Positions 1 through 5,741 of a DNA stretch of 8,705 bases are shown in pieces; position 1 is the stretch's first letter, and every line of letters starts with the position of its first letter. The notes beneath the pieces are model-generated. The model made no database searches. It had not been told where the DNA came from and saw nothing but the letters and a program-made list of their open reading frames with translations. This DNA comes from JALZDI01 sp036259355 (lineage in GTDB: Bacteria > Actinomycetota > Actinomycetes > Propionibacteriales > Nocardioidaceae): positions 1 to 8,705 of the forward strand of contig DATABY010000012.1 in the NCBI GenBank assembly GCA_036259355.1. The letters are read 5' to 3'. Position numbers and translations under genes: made by a program.

Positions 1-1021
1 CGCCAAGCTCGGCATCGCCCGTGCCATCTCGGTGAACGAGCGTCTGCAGACGACACTGCATCCCTGGACCAGCTTCGTCGTCGTGCCGCTGTTCGCGCTG
101 GCCAACGCCGGCGTGGACCTGCGCGGCGGCGTGCTCGCCGACGCGTTCGGCTCCCCGCTGACGTGGGGCGTGGTGCTGGGCCTGGTGGTCGGCAAGCTGG
201 TCGGTGTCGGCTTCGGAGCCTTGGGTGGCGTGCGCCTCGGCATGGGGGGACTGCCGCAGGGTGTGGGGCAGGGCCAGGTGCTCGGCGGCGCTGCGCTGTC
301 GGGCATCGGGTTCACCGTGTCACTGCTGATCGTCGGCCTGGCGTTCGAGACACCGGAGCTGCGCGACGCGGCCACGGTGGGTGTGCTGCTCGCCGCCGTG
401 CTGTCCACCGCGGTGGGCTGGCTGCTGTTCTGGGCCGCTCGGGTGTTCCGCGGTGAGCGCACCGCGGGCCTGCCGCGGGTGCTCGACCGCCCGGTGGACG
501 TGGCGCATGACCACATCCGCGGTCGGGTGGACGCGCCGCTCACCCTGGTGGAGTACGGCGACTTCGAGTGCCCGTTCTGCGCCAGGGCGACCGGCGTCGG
601 GAGGGAGCTGCGGCTGCGGTTCGGCGACGACCTGCGCTACGTGTTCCGGCACCTGCCGCTGCCCGACGTACACCCGCATGCCGAGACCGCCGCACGTGCG
701 GGCGAGGCGGCCGGCGCCCAGGGTCGCTTCTGGGAGATGCACGATGTGTTGTTCGCGCACCAGGACGAGCTGGAGCTCGAGGATCTCGTGGGCTACGCCG
801 GCGAGCTTGGTCTCGACGTCGAGCAGTTCGTCCGCGACCTCGGGGCCGAGGAACACGCGCAGCGCGTTCGCGCCGACGTCGCCAGCGCGGAGGCCAGCGG
901 CGCCCGCGGCACCCCCACCTTCTTCGTCGGTGACCGCCGGCACATCGGCCCGCACGACGCCGAGACGCTGGCCCGCGCGCTCGTGGCTTCTCGGACCGAG
1001 CGGGAGGTGTCGTCGTCGTAG
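1..1021 (+). CDS. nhaA: Na+/H+ antiporter NhaA with C-terminal DsbA/thioredoxin-fold domain (5' partial)
   Basis: Reading frame is open from base 2, so the gene starts outside the window; 339 residues are visible. NhaA exchanges cytoplasmic Na+ for external H+ in the membrane. Visible residues about 18-155 align by eye with the last four helices (IX-XII) of E. coli NhaA: LHPW then PLFALANAGV, the helix X segment GLVVGKLVGV with the conserved lysine (K65 of the fragment, codon 194-196, equivalent to Lys300), GIGFTVSLLI, and a final helix ending near FWAARVF. After a short basic linker comes a DsbA-like domain (about 162-335): EYGDFECPFC with the redox pair C190/C193 (569-580) and the cis-proline loop GTPTFF (P305). 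E. coli NhaA lacks this domain; NhaA-thioredoxin fusions are known from actinobacteria. If the E. coli topology holds, the redox domain is cytoplasmic. A GTG at 32 is inside the antiporter domain and is not the start. Family assignment is secure; the role of the fused domain is not. Confidence 0.95.
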   Translation, partial: AKLGIARAISVNERLQTTLHPWTSFVVVPLFALANAGVDLRGGVLADAFGSPLTWGVVLGLVVGKLVGVGFGALGGVRLGMGGLPQGVGQGQVLGGAALSGIGFTVSLLIVGLAFETPELRDAATVGVLLAAVLSTAVGWLLFWAARVFRGERTAGLPRVLDRPVDVAHDHIRGRVDAPLTLVEYGDFECPFCARATGVGRELRLRFGDDLRYVFRHLPLPDVHPHAETAARAGEAAGAQGRFWEMHDVLFAHQDELELEDLVGYAGELGLDVEQFVRDLGAEEHAQRVRADVASAEASGARGTPTFFVGDRRHIGPHDAETLARALVASRTEREVSSS

Positions 1022-1049
1022 CAGCCCCTCAGCGGAGGCCGCGGGGGAG

Positions 1050-1114
1050 CGGGCCAGCAGCCCGACCAGGTCGTACGCCCACCAGCCGTGGCTCTTCGTG
1101 TCGTGGTCGGGGCT
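1050..1114. terminator. Hairpin region between convergent genes, candidate bidirectional terminator
   Basis: The 91-base gap between the nhaA stop and the stop of the convergent phosphatase gene holds two overlapping possible stems. One is compact: CGGGC (1050-1054), loop CAGCA, GCCCG (1060-1064). The other is larger: AGCCCGACCA (1059-1068) pairs with TGGTCGGGGCT (1104-1114) as 10 bp with one bulged G, and reaches the phosphatase stop codon. Neither is followed by a T-run on either strand, so intrinsic termination is only inferred from position and pairing. Confidence 0.35.
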
Positions 1115-2543
1115 ACACCTCTGCCGGGGCGGTGGAAAGCCCGGCCTCGGCCACTGGCGGTGGCGAGCTGACCTGCAGCAGCAGCAGCGTCACGTCGTCG
1201 TCGTGGTCGGAGCCGTCGCTGAGCAGCGTGCTGAGCAGCTGGTCGCAGATGGCGTCGGGCTCCCAGTTCGAGATCGGTACCGTCTCGAGCGCCGTCAGGC
1301 CCGCGTCGATCGGCGCGCTTCGCCGCTCCACCAGGCCGTCGCTGTAGAGCAGGAGGTTGTCACCCGGCCGGAGCTGGAGCTCGTGCTGGGGATAGCGAGC
1401 GGTCCCAATCACCCCGAGCGGAGGACCGGGCTGACCGGTCAGCAGGCGCCGTGCTCCCGGGGCGGTGGCGAGCAGCGGCGGGAGATGGCCTGCGCTGGCC
1501 CACCTGACCACCAGGGTGGCGGGGTCGAGCACGACGCAGATGCAGGTGGCGAGGTCGGAGACGTCCATCAGGTGGGCCGCCCGGTTGACCCGGCGCAGGA
1601 TGCTCGCCGGTGACGCCTTCTCCAGGGCGTACGCGCGCAGGGCGTTGCGCAGCTGACCCATGCCGCTGGCGGCGGACAGGTCGTGGCCGACGACGTCGCC
1701 GACGACCAGACACACCTCACCCGTGGGCAGGGTCACGACGTCGTACCAGTCTCCGCCGACTCGATGGTCCACGCTGCCGGGGACAGACCGCGCCGCGAGC
1801 GCGAGACCGGGGACGGTAGGCAGCGCCGTCGGCAGCAGGGTTCGTTGCAGCAGGTCGGCGGCCGAGCGTTGCTCGGCCTCCCGCACGAGTGCGCGATGCA
1901 GGCTGCGGATCGAGCGCATGTGCCACGCGACCAGGGCCAGCCAGCCGGCCAGCGCGGCCAGCGTGGCGGTGGCGATCATGCGGTCGGCCTCCTGCTTCTC
2001 CGCGGCGGCGTCCCGCTCGACGCGGTCGGACGTGGCGAGCAGCTGGTCAGTGACCTGGGACTGGGTCTGCACCAGCTGCTGGAACGCCGCCTCGTAGCCC
2101 ACCAGGGCGGCCGGTGCGCGGCCGCCGTTGGCCAGGGCCGACTGCACCAACGACTCGGCGGTCGTCACGTAGGTCCGTTGGGCCGGACGCAGCCGGTCCA
2201 GAGCCTGCTCCAGGTCCGCCGACAGCGACAGGGACTCCACGGCCCGCAGGGCCTTTCGGTAGTCGGCGGCGTGGCGCGCGGTCTCGCGCCGTACGGCGGC
2301 GGGTGACAGCCCAGGAGTGCCCGAGCCGGCCAGCTGTGCCCGGGCGACGTCGGCGCGCATCGCGTCGTGCAGCATGTCGGCGTCCTGGTGGAAGCGCTGC
2401 GCGTGGCTGACCTGCGCGAGCTGACGGTTGATGGTACTGAGCTCGGCGAGGCAGAGCTCGGCGGCCACCGCCACCGCCAGGGTCATCAGCACGCCCGCCA
2501 TGGCCAGGAGCAGCAGGCGCTTGCGCACTGCCAACAGGTTCAT
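1113..2543 (-). CDS. Membrane-bound SpoIIE/PP2C-type serine/threonine phosphatase with extracytoplasmic helical sensor
   Basis: 476 residues from the ATG at 2543. An N-terminal TM helix (about 9-30) and a second at about 190-208 flank an approximately 160-residue, Ala/Gln/Arg-rich, all-helical region that resembles the four-helix or CHASE3-like ligand-binding modules of chemoreceptors and kinases. A short linker with LLQRTLLPTALP leads into a SpoIIE-type PP2C domain (about 235-458). Metal-binding motifs are present: GGDWYD (263-268), GDVVGHD (282-288), SAGH, LLYSDGLVE (around 399-407) and the terminal DDDVTLL. I see no HAMP, PAS or GAF domain between TM2 and the catalytic part, and no anti-sigma kinase domain. 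The family usually dephosphorylates anti-sigma-factor antagonists (STAS proteins) in partner-switching pathways, so an extracytoplasmic signal probably controls a sigma factor or related switch; no partner gene is in the window. An alternative GTG start two codons upstream (2549) is less likely on spacing. Confidence 0.94.
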   Translation of the reverse strand: MNLLAVRKRLLLLAMAGVLMTLAVAVAAELCLAELSTINRQLAQVSHAQRFHQDADMLHDAMRADVARAQLAGSGTPGLSPAAVRRETARHAADYRKALRAVESLSLSADLEQALDRLRPAQRTYVTTAESLVQSALANGGRAPAALVGYEAAFQQLVQTQSQVTDQLLATSDRVERDAAAEKQEADRMIATATLAALAGWLALVAWHMRSIRSLHRALVREAEQRSAADLLQRTLLPTALPTVPGLALAARSVPGSVDHRVGGDWYDVVTLPTGEVCLVVGDVVGHDLSAASGMGQLRNALRAYALEKASPASILRRVNRAAHLMDVSDLATCICVVLDPATLVVRWASAGHLPPLLATAPGARRLLTGQPGPPLGVIGTARYPQHELQLRPGDNLLLYSDGLVERRSAPIDAGLTALETVPISNWEPDAICDQLLSTLLSDGSDHDDDVTLLLLQVSSPPPVAEAGLSTAPAEV

Positions 2544-2548
2544 CGTCA

Positions 2549-2553
2549 CCCCC
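2549..2553 (-). promoter_or_regulatory. Ribosome binding site deciding the phosphatase start
   Basis: On the minus strand GGGGG lies 5 bases before the ATG at 2543, good spacing. For the GTG at 2549 the same G-run would abut or overlap the start codon, so the ATG is preferred. Confidence 0.5.
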
Positions 2554-2636
2554 AGGCGCGGCGGTCGCCCGGCCTCACCGCGCAGACGACTCCGGCTCGG
2601 TCGACCGGGGACTTCCCGAGTGCGCAGGTTACGGCG

Positions 2637-2666
2637 AGCCTAGACCGGCCCATTCGGCGGTGTCCG
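2637..2666 (-). promoter_or_regulatory. Candidate promoter for the phosphatase gene
   Basis: On the minus strand CGGACA (2666-2661) and TAGGCT (2642-2637) are separated by 18 bases. The first keeps the GACA of TTGACA and the second fits the loose TAnnnT actinobacterial -10. This would give an untranslated leader of roughly 85-90 bases. The match is modest and rests on pattern and position alone. Confidence 0.22.
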
Positions 2667-2692
2667 GGGAATGCAAAATCTTCGCCGGGCTG

Positions 2693-2720
2693 TTCGGGTT
2701 GCTCCTTGGTGAGACCCGAA
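2693..2720. repeat. 7-bp perfect inverted repeat in divergent intergenic region
   Basis: TTCGGGT (2693-2699) and ACCCGAA (2714-2720) are exact reverse complements around a 14-base spacer. The repeat lies between the divergent phosphatase and secreted-protein genes and overlaps the candidate -35 of the rightward promoter, which suits an operator, though a chance GC-rich repeat cannot be excluded. Together with the promoter candidates and the downstream palindromes this is all I see in the 335-base non-coding stretch 2544-2878. Confidence 0.35.
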
Positions 2721-2733
2721 GCTGCGGTATACA
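2706..2733 (+). promoter_or_regulatory. Candidate promoter for the small secreted protein
   Basis: TTGGTG (2706-2711) and TATACA (2728-2733) are 16 bases apart, the best sigma-70-like pair on this strand in the intergenic region and one of its few AT-rich spots. Transcription starting near 2740 would give a leader of about 140 bases that includes the overlapping palindromes at 2753-2777. Confidence 0.3.
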
Positions 2734-2752
2734 TGGCTTTCGATCACCGCAG

Positions 2753-2777
2753 CGTGTCTGTGCGGACACGGTCCGTG
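2753..2777 (+). repeat. Two overlapping, mutually exclusive inverted repeats in the probable leader
   Basis: CGTGTC (2753-2758) pairs exactly with GACACG (2765-2770) around a 6-base loop; CACGG (2767-2771) pairs exactly with CCGTG (2773-2777) around a single base. The right arm of the first shares four bases (2767-2770) with the left arm of the second, so only one can form in RNA. As DNA, the second is an 11-base palindrome that could be a small operator. No known riboswitch class is recognisable. Confidence 0.3.
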
Positions 2778-2878
2778 ACAGAATGGTCCCGCGCTCGCTG
2801 ATTTCTGCCAAACTACGTATGCAGAGTCACCGTTGTTCCTACGCTGTCCCCACGCGTCAGTTCAAGGGGGACTCGGCC

Positions 2879-3184
2879 ATGAAGAAGATGCTCTGCGGCC
2901 TTGCGCTCGCGGTCGCCTCGTTCGGAATCGCCGTCCCCACCGCCCAGGCCGACACGCCACGGTGCGTGACCAAGGGCGAGTACCGGCAGGTGCACCGGAA
3001 CACCCGCATGCCGCGCGTCCACCGGGTCTTCGACATCCGCGGCCGCCGCGTCGCGTACGCGCGGGTCGGCCGGTTCACGTCAGAGGTGCGGGTCTACCGG
3101 ACCTGCCGGCGCGGCGGTGCCGTCTCGGTCTCCTACGGCAACCGCCGGCTCAAGGGCAAGTTCGCGATCTGGCGCCGCGGCTAG
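2879..3184 (+). CDS. Small secreted basic protein, function unknown (possible BamE/BLIP-like fold)
   Basis: 101 residues. The ATG at 2879 has AAGGGGG eight bases upstream and begins a clear Sec signal peptide: MKK, a hydrophobic stretch to about residue 20, and a TAQA/D cleavage site after A24. The mature product, about 77 residues, is strongly basic (many Arg) with two cysteines, C29 and C76, that could form one disulfide once exported. There is no lipobox. The mature part shows a helix-like segment (VTKGEYRQVHR then RVHRVFD) followed by strand-like segments (EVRVYRTC, AVSVSYGNRRLKGKFAIW). This order of TKxxY, helix, aromatic strand and a G-x-x-x-x-K strand recalls the repeat unit of BamE/SmpA and beta-lactamase-inhibitory-protein-like folds. 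That resemblance is my inference, not a demonstrated homology. The gene stands alone, convergent with the next one. The frame stays open upstream to 2660, but that part lacks a good start. Confidence 0.85.
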   Translation: MKKMLCGLALAVASFGIAVPTAQADTPRCVTKGEYRQVHRNTRMPRVHRVFDIRGRRVAYARVGRFTSEVRVYRTCRRGGAVSVSYGNRRLKGKFAIWRRG

Positions 3185-3205
3185 CCGGTCCGGTCCGACG
3201 ACCAC

Positions 3206-3222
3206 GGCCAGGTCAGCTGGCC
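3206..3222. terminator. Perfect 6-bp hairpin between convergent genes
   Basis: GGCCAG (3206-3211) and CTGGCC (3217-3222) are exact complements around a 5-base loop that contains most of the leftward gene's stop codon (3213-3215). The hairpin lies 22 bases past the stop of the secreted-protein gene. Position suits a shared terminator for two convergent genes only 28 bases apart; there is no T-run. Confidence 0.35.
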
Positions 3223-3470
3223 TGCTGGTCACTCTCGGGATGGCTGGGCATGGACTGGTCTGACCGCTGCATGAGGTTGCGACGGATGTGCGACCGGTTG
3301 CCGCTCAGTGCCCTCGCGATCTGGCCCTTGTGGGACCCGGCGAAGTAGCCGATGCACCAGTCCAGCTGCTGTAAGGCGTCCTCCGCCGCCGTGCGGTAGC
3401 GGTCCACCTCCTTCATGAGGCGGGTCAGCTCCAGCTCGAGCTCGGCGACGCGGTCTGTATCTGCGGCCAT
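3213..3470 (-). CDS. Small coiled-coil protein, function unknown
   Basis: 85 residues from the ATG at 3470, preceded by GGGGAG with 6-base spacing on the minus strand, which supports translation. Residues about 4-36 form a predicted coiled coil with leucines at heptad-like spacing (ELELELTRLMKEVDRY). A more distinctive central part follows, ALQQLDWCIGYF (32-43) and IARALSGNRSHIRRNL (51-66), then a polar Ser/Gln/Pro tail. There is no signal peptide or TM helix, so it should be cytoplasmic. The central part has the look of a conserved actinobacterial hypothetical family and may be a small helical DNA- or protein-binding module, but I recognise no named domain. It is divergent from the PilZ glycosyltransferase gene, with 155 bases between the start codons, which allows shared control; any functional link is speculation. 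Confidence 0.8.
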   Translation of the reverse strand: MAADTDRVAELELELTRLMKEVDRYRTAAEDALQQLDWCIGYFAGSHKGQIARALSGNRSHIRRNLMQRSDQSMPSHPESDQQAS

Positions 3471-3495
3471 GGGTTGCTCCCCGGCATTTGTGGAC

Positions 3496-3514
3496 CTGCT
3501 CCTTGGAACAGCAG
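3496..3514. promoter_or_regulatory. Palindrome in the divergent control region of the glycosyltransferase, possible operator
   Basis: CTGCTCC (3496-3502), TT, GGAACAG (3505-3511) is a near-perfect dyad with one mismatch; in a second register CTGCT (3496-3500) pairs with AGCAG (3510-3514). It starts 26 bases upstream of the coiled-coil gene's start codon, in the 155-base divergent spacer. The dyad form suits a dimeric repressor site; no known regulator motif is matched. I found no convincing -35/-10 pair in the rest of the spacer. Confidence 0.25.
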
Positions 3515-3613
3515 GGTACGCCGGGTGTTGCTCAAGAGACGCCTGCTCCCGCCGATAGATCTCCTGGCCGGGCTACGACCGGTCGCTGCCGTGGCAGCCT
3601 GGCTGATCTTCCC

Positions 3614-3619
3614 GGGGGA
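3614..3619 (+). promoter_or_regulatory. Ribosome binding site deciding the glycosyltransferase start
   Basis: GGGGGA lies 6 bases before the GTG at 3626. The frame is open further upstream to a TTG at 3488, but that extension has no such site and reads as low-complexity, non-conserved protein, so the GTG is taken as the start. Confidence 0.6.
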
Positions 3620-3625
3620 CCGCTC

Positions 3626-5647
3626 GTGCGCACTGCCCTGTCACCGAAGGCGTGGCGAGATGTCCACGACCAAGCCCTTCCCGCACCGCACTCACGGGCT
3701 CGGCTCCGTTCGGTCCGCGCGGTCGGGGTGGCGGCCCTGGTGCTCGGTGTCGGCTACCTGCTCTGGCGAACCGTCGCGACTCTGCCGGGGTCGTCGTGGT
3801 GGCTGGCGGTGCCGTTGCTGCTGCTGGAGACGCACGCCCTGGTCACGTTCGGGCTGTACCTGCACGTGCTGTGGGCACCGGGCACGGTCGCTCCGCCCGA
3901 GCCGGTCGACGAGTCGCAGCGAAGCGTGACCGTGCTGGTGCCGACGTACAACGAGCCGGTGGAGGTGCTGCTGCCGACGCTGGCCGCCGCCGCCGCCCTT
4001 CCGCAGGCACACGAGGTGTGGGTGCTCGACGACGGTGACCGGGCATGGGTCCGCGACGTCGCCGGCTCGCTCGGCGTCGTGTACCGCAGCCGTGAGTCGC
4101 GGGAGCACGCCAAGGCGGGCAACCTCAACGCCGCCCTGCCGAGTGTCGCCACGGAGCTGATCGCCGTCCTGGATGCCGACCACGTGACGCGGGCGGACTT
4201 CCTCGCCAACACGCTCGGGTACTTCGCCGACCCCGCCGTCGCCCTCGTCCAGACGCCGCAGTCGTTCTACAACACCGATTCGTTCGAGCACATCCGGCTC
4301 CGCAAGCGCGACTACTGCGAGCAGGACCTCTTCTATCGCCTGCTCGCGGAGGCCAGGAACGCCTGGGGCGCGGCCTTCTGGTGCGGCACGAACGCGGTGG
4401 TCCGAGTGGAGGCTCTGCGTGACGTCGGAGGGATCGCCACCGAGACCGTCACCGAGGACATCCACACCTCGATCCGGCTGCACGAGGCGGGGTGGAAGAC
4501 CGTGTACCACAACGAGGTCCTCGCTCGCGGCCTGGCTGCGGCGAACTCCGATCAGTACCTCAACCAGCGGATGCGCTGGGGGTCCGGTGCCATGCAGGTG
4601 CTGCGGATCGACAACCCGCTCACCGCCGTCGGCCTGAACTGGCATCAGCGGCTCTCCTATGCCTCCACGCTGCTGGGCTGGTTCGACTCCTGGCGCACCC
4701 TGGCCTTCATCGTGCTCCCGATGCTCACTCTTCTCAGCGGCGGACTGCCCGTGTCCGCGCCCATGACCACGTTCCTGGCGTGCTTCGGCGGCACGCTGGT
4801 GGCGCAACGGCTGGCCATGCGGCTGCTGGCGCGGGGGCGTGCTCCGATGTGGCCCTCCACCGTGTTCGAGTTCGTGCGGATGCCGGCCGCCCTGCGGGCC
4901 ACGGCAGCGATCTTCAGCACCCGTCCGCGACGGTTCACCGTCACCGACAAGGGCCGCACCAACGACGGACGGCGCACCATGTCCGCGCCCCGCCTGTTGG
5001 TGGCGTTGTTGCTGGGATCCGTCGGTAGCGGCCTGTGGTACGCGGCCACGGTGCTGGGCCACACGCCACTCAGTTACGAGATTCCGTGGGTCGCGCACGC
5101 AGCCGCGGTCTGGCTGGTCCTCAACGGCTTCCTCCTGGCGGCTGCTCTGCACCGGGTCACGGCGCCGCCCTTCGCGTCCGAGCGACGTGCGTCCGTGCGC
5201 TTTCCCACCTCCGGGGTGGCGCGACTCAACGGCCGCATCTCGCCGTTGCACGACCTGTCCCTCACCGGTGCCACGGCGGTGGCCGACTTCGAGGCGGAGC
5301 CGGGCACCGGTGTGGCCCTCGACCTCTCCCCGATGCTGGAGGAACCGGTACCCGCGGTGGTTCGTTCGGCCAGGGCCTCGACCGACGGATACCGACTCGG
5401 GCTGGAGTTCACCAGCATGGCCGCGGCGACCCGTGGCGACCTGGTGCTGCGGCTGTTCCAGACCGGCTCGGCTGTCGGTCCGAGGCGCAAGGCGGTTGCC
5501 ATGGTGACGGGGCTCAACGCCGCCGACGCCGCGGACGCCGCCGATGCGGCGCTGGTGCGACTGGCCGGGCTGCACCGCTCCCAGCGGCCGTCGGCCGGGG
5601 AGGCGGGCGTCGCCGGAGCCGAGCCGGCCGAGAGCGACGTGGCCTGA
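3626..5647 (+). CDS. BcsA-like cellulose synthase family glycosyltransferase (GT2) with C-terminal PilZ domain
   Basis: 673 residues from the GTG at 3626. Two N-terminal TM helices (about 31-48, 59-83) precede a cytoplasmic GT2 domain with the full processive set: VPTYNEP, DDG (135-137), DADH (183-186, the DxD motif), TED (276-278, catalytic base) and QRMRW (314-318, acceptor binding). At least four more TM helices follow (about 359-376, 380-398, 457-478, 486-508). Between them lies RRFTVTDKG, which matches the FxVTxK gating loop of bacterial cellulose synthase (F437, V439, T440, K442). A PilZ domain follows with RASVR (RxxxR, 521-525) and DLSLTG (DxSxxG, 543-548), the c-di-GMP binding signature. 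By family knowledge it polymerises a nucleotide sugar (UDP-glucose in BcsA) and extrudes the glycan when c-di-GMP relieves gating; the actual polymer here is unknown. It is shorter than Rhodobacter BcsA (788), mainly at the C-terminus, which ends in an Ala/Asp-rich tail. No bcsB, endoglucanase or diguanylate cyclase gene is visible nearby. Confidence 0.95.
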   Translation: MRTALSPKAWRDVHDQALPAPHSRARLRSVRAVGVAALVLGVGYLLWRTVATLPGSSWWLAVPLLLLETHALVTFGLYLHVLWAPGTVAPPEPVDESQRSVTVLVPTYNEPVEVLLPTLAAAAALPQAHEVWVLDDGDRAWVRDVAGSLGVVYRSRESREHAKAGNLNAALPSVATELIAVLDADHVTRADFLANTLGYFADPAVALVQTPQSFYNTDSFEHIRLRKRDYCEQDLFYRLLAEARNAWGAAFWCGTNAVVRVEALRDVGGIATETVTEDIHTSIRLHEAGWKTVYHNEVLARGLAAANSDQYLNQRMRWGSGAMQVLRIDNPLTAVGLNWHQRLSYASTLLGWFDSWRTLAFIVLPMLTLLSGGLPVSAPMTTFLACFGGTLVAQRLAMRLLARGRAPMWPSTVFEFVRMPAALRATAAIFSTRPRRFTVTDKGRTNDGRRTMSAPRLLVALLLGSVGSGLWYAATVLGHTPLSYEIPWVAHAAAVWLVLNGFLLAAALHRVTAPPFASERRASVRFPTSGVARLNGRISPLHDLSLTGATAVADFEAEPGTGVALDLSPMLEEPVPAVVRSARASTDGYRLGLEFTSMAAATRGDLVLRLFQTGSAVGPRRKAVAMVTGLNAADAADAADAALVRLAGLHRSQRPSAGEAGVAGAEPAESDVA

Positions 5648-5679
5648 CCGCCACGCGGAGCTCTGCGCTGCTCGTCGAC

Positions 5680-5711
5680 GGTCACCGACACGTCAAGCGG
5701 AAGCGGTGACC
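5680..5711 (+). terminator. Perfect 8-bp hairpin downstream of the glycosyltransferase gene
   Basis: GGTCACCG (5680-5687) and CGGTGACC (5704-5711) are exact reverse complements around a 16-base loop, starting 32 bases after the stop codon. Position and stem suit a terminator for the glycosyltransferase transcript. The following bases are not T-rich, so it may be a non-canonical GC-rich terminator or an mRNA 3'-end stabiliser instead. Confidence 0.45.
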
Positions 5712-5741
5712 TGCTGACTGCGACCCGTCTGCTCAACGCCA

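Noticed and set aside
1171..1208. CAG-run and GTC-run that look like a triplet microsatellite
   Set aside because: They encode the conserved DDDVTLLLLQ end of the phosphatase domain on the minus strand, so codon bias explains them.
381..1613. 410-codon plus-strand frame spanning the end of nhaA and the 3' half of the phosphatase gene
   Set aside because: It overlaps two well-supported genes in other frames and translates to Arg/Ser/Pro-rich sequence with no recognisable domain.
2660..2878. Upstream extension of the secreted-protein frame by 73 codons
   Set aside because: It would bury the signal peptide inside the protein. The ATG at 2879 has the good ribosome binding site and begins a textbook signal sequence.
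3488..3625. Upstream extension of the glycosyltransferase frame to a TTG
   Set aside because: No ribosome binding site of similar quality; the 46 extra residues look like non-coding translation, and GGGGGA points to the GTG at 3626.
3692..5575. 627-codon open frame on the minus strand opposite the glycosyltransferase
   Set aside because: Its translation is Arg/Gly/His/Gln-rich with no domain or hydrophobic pattern, and it mirrors a gene with full catalytic motifs. Long antisense open frames are expected opposite strongly GC-biased genes.
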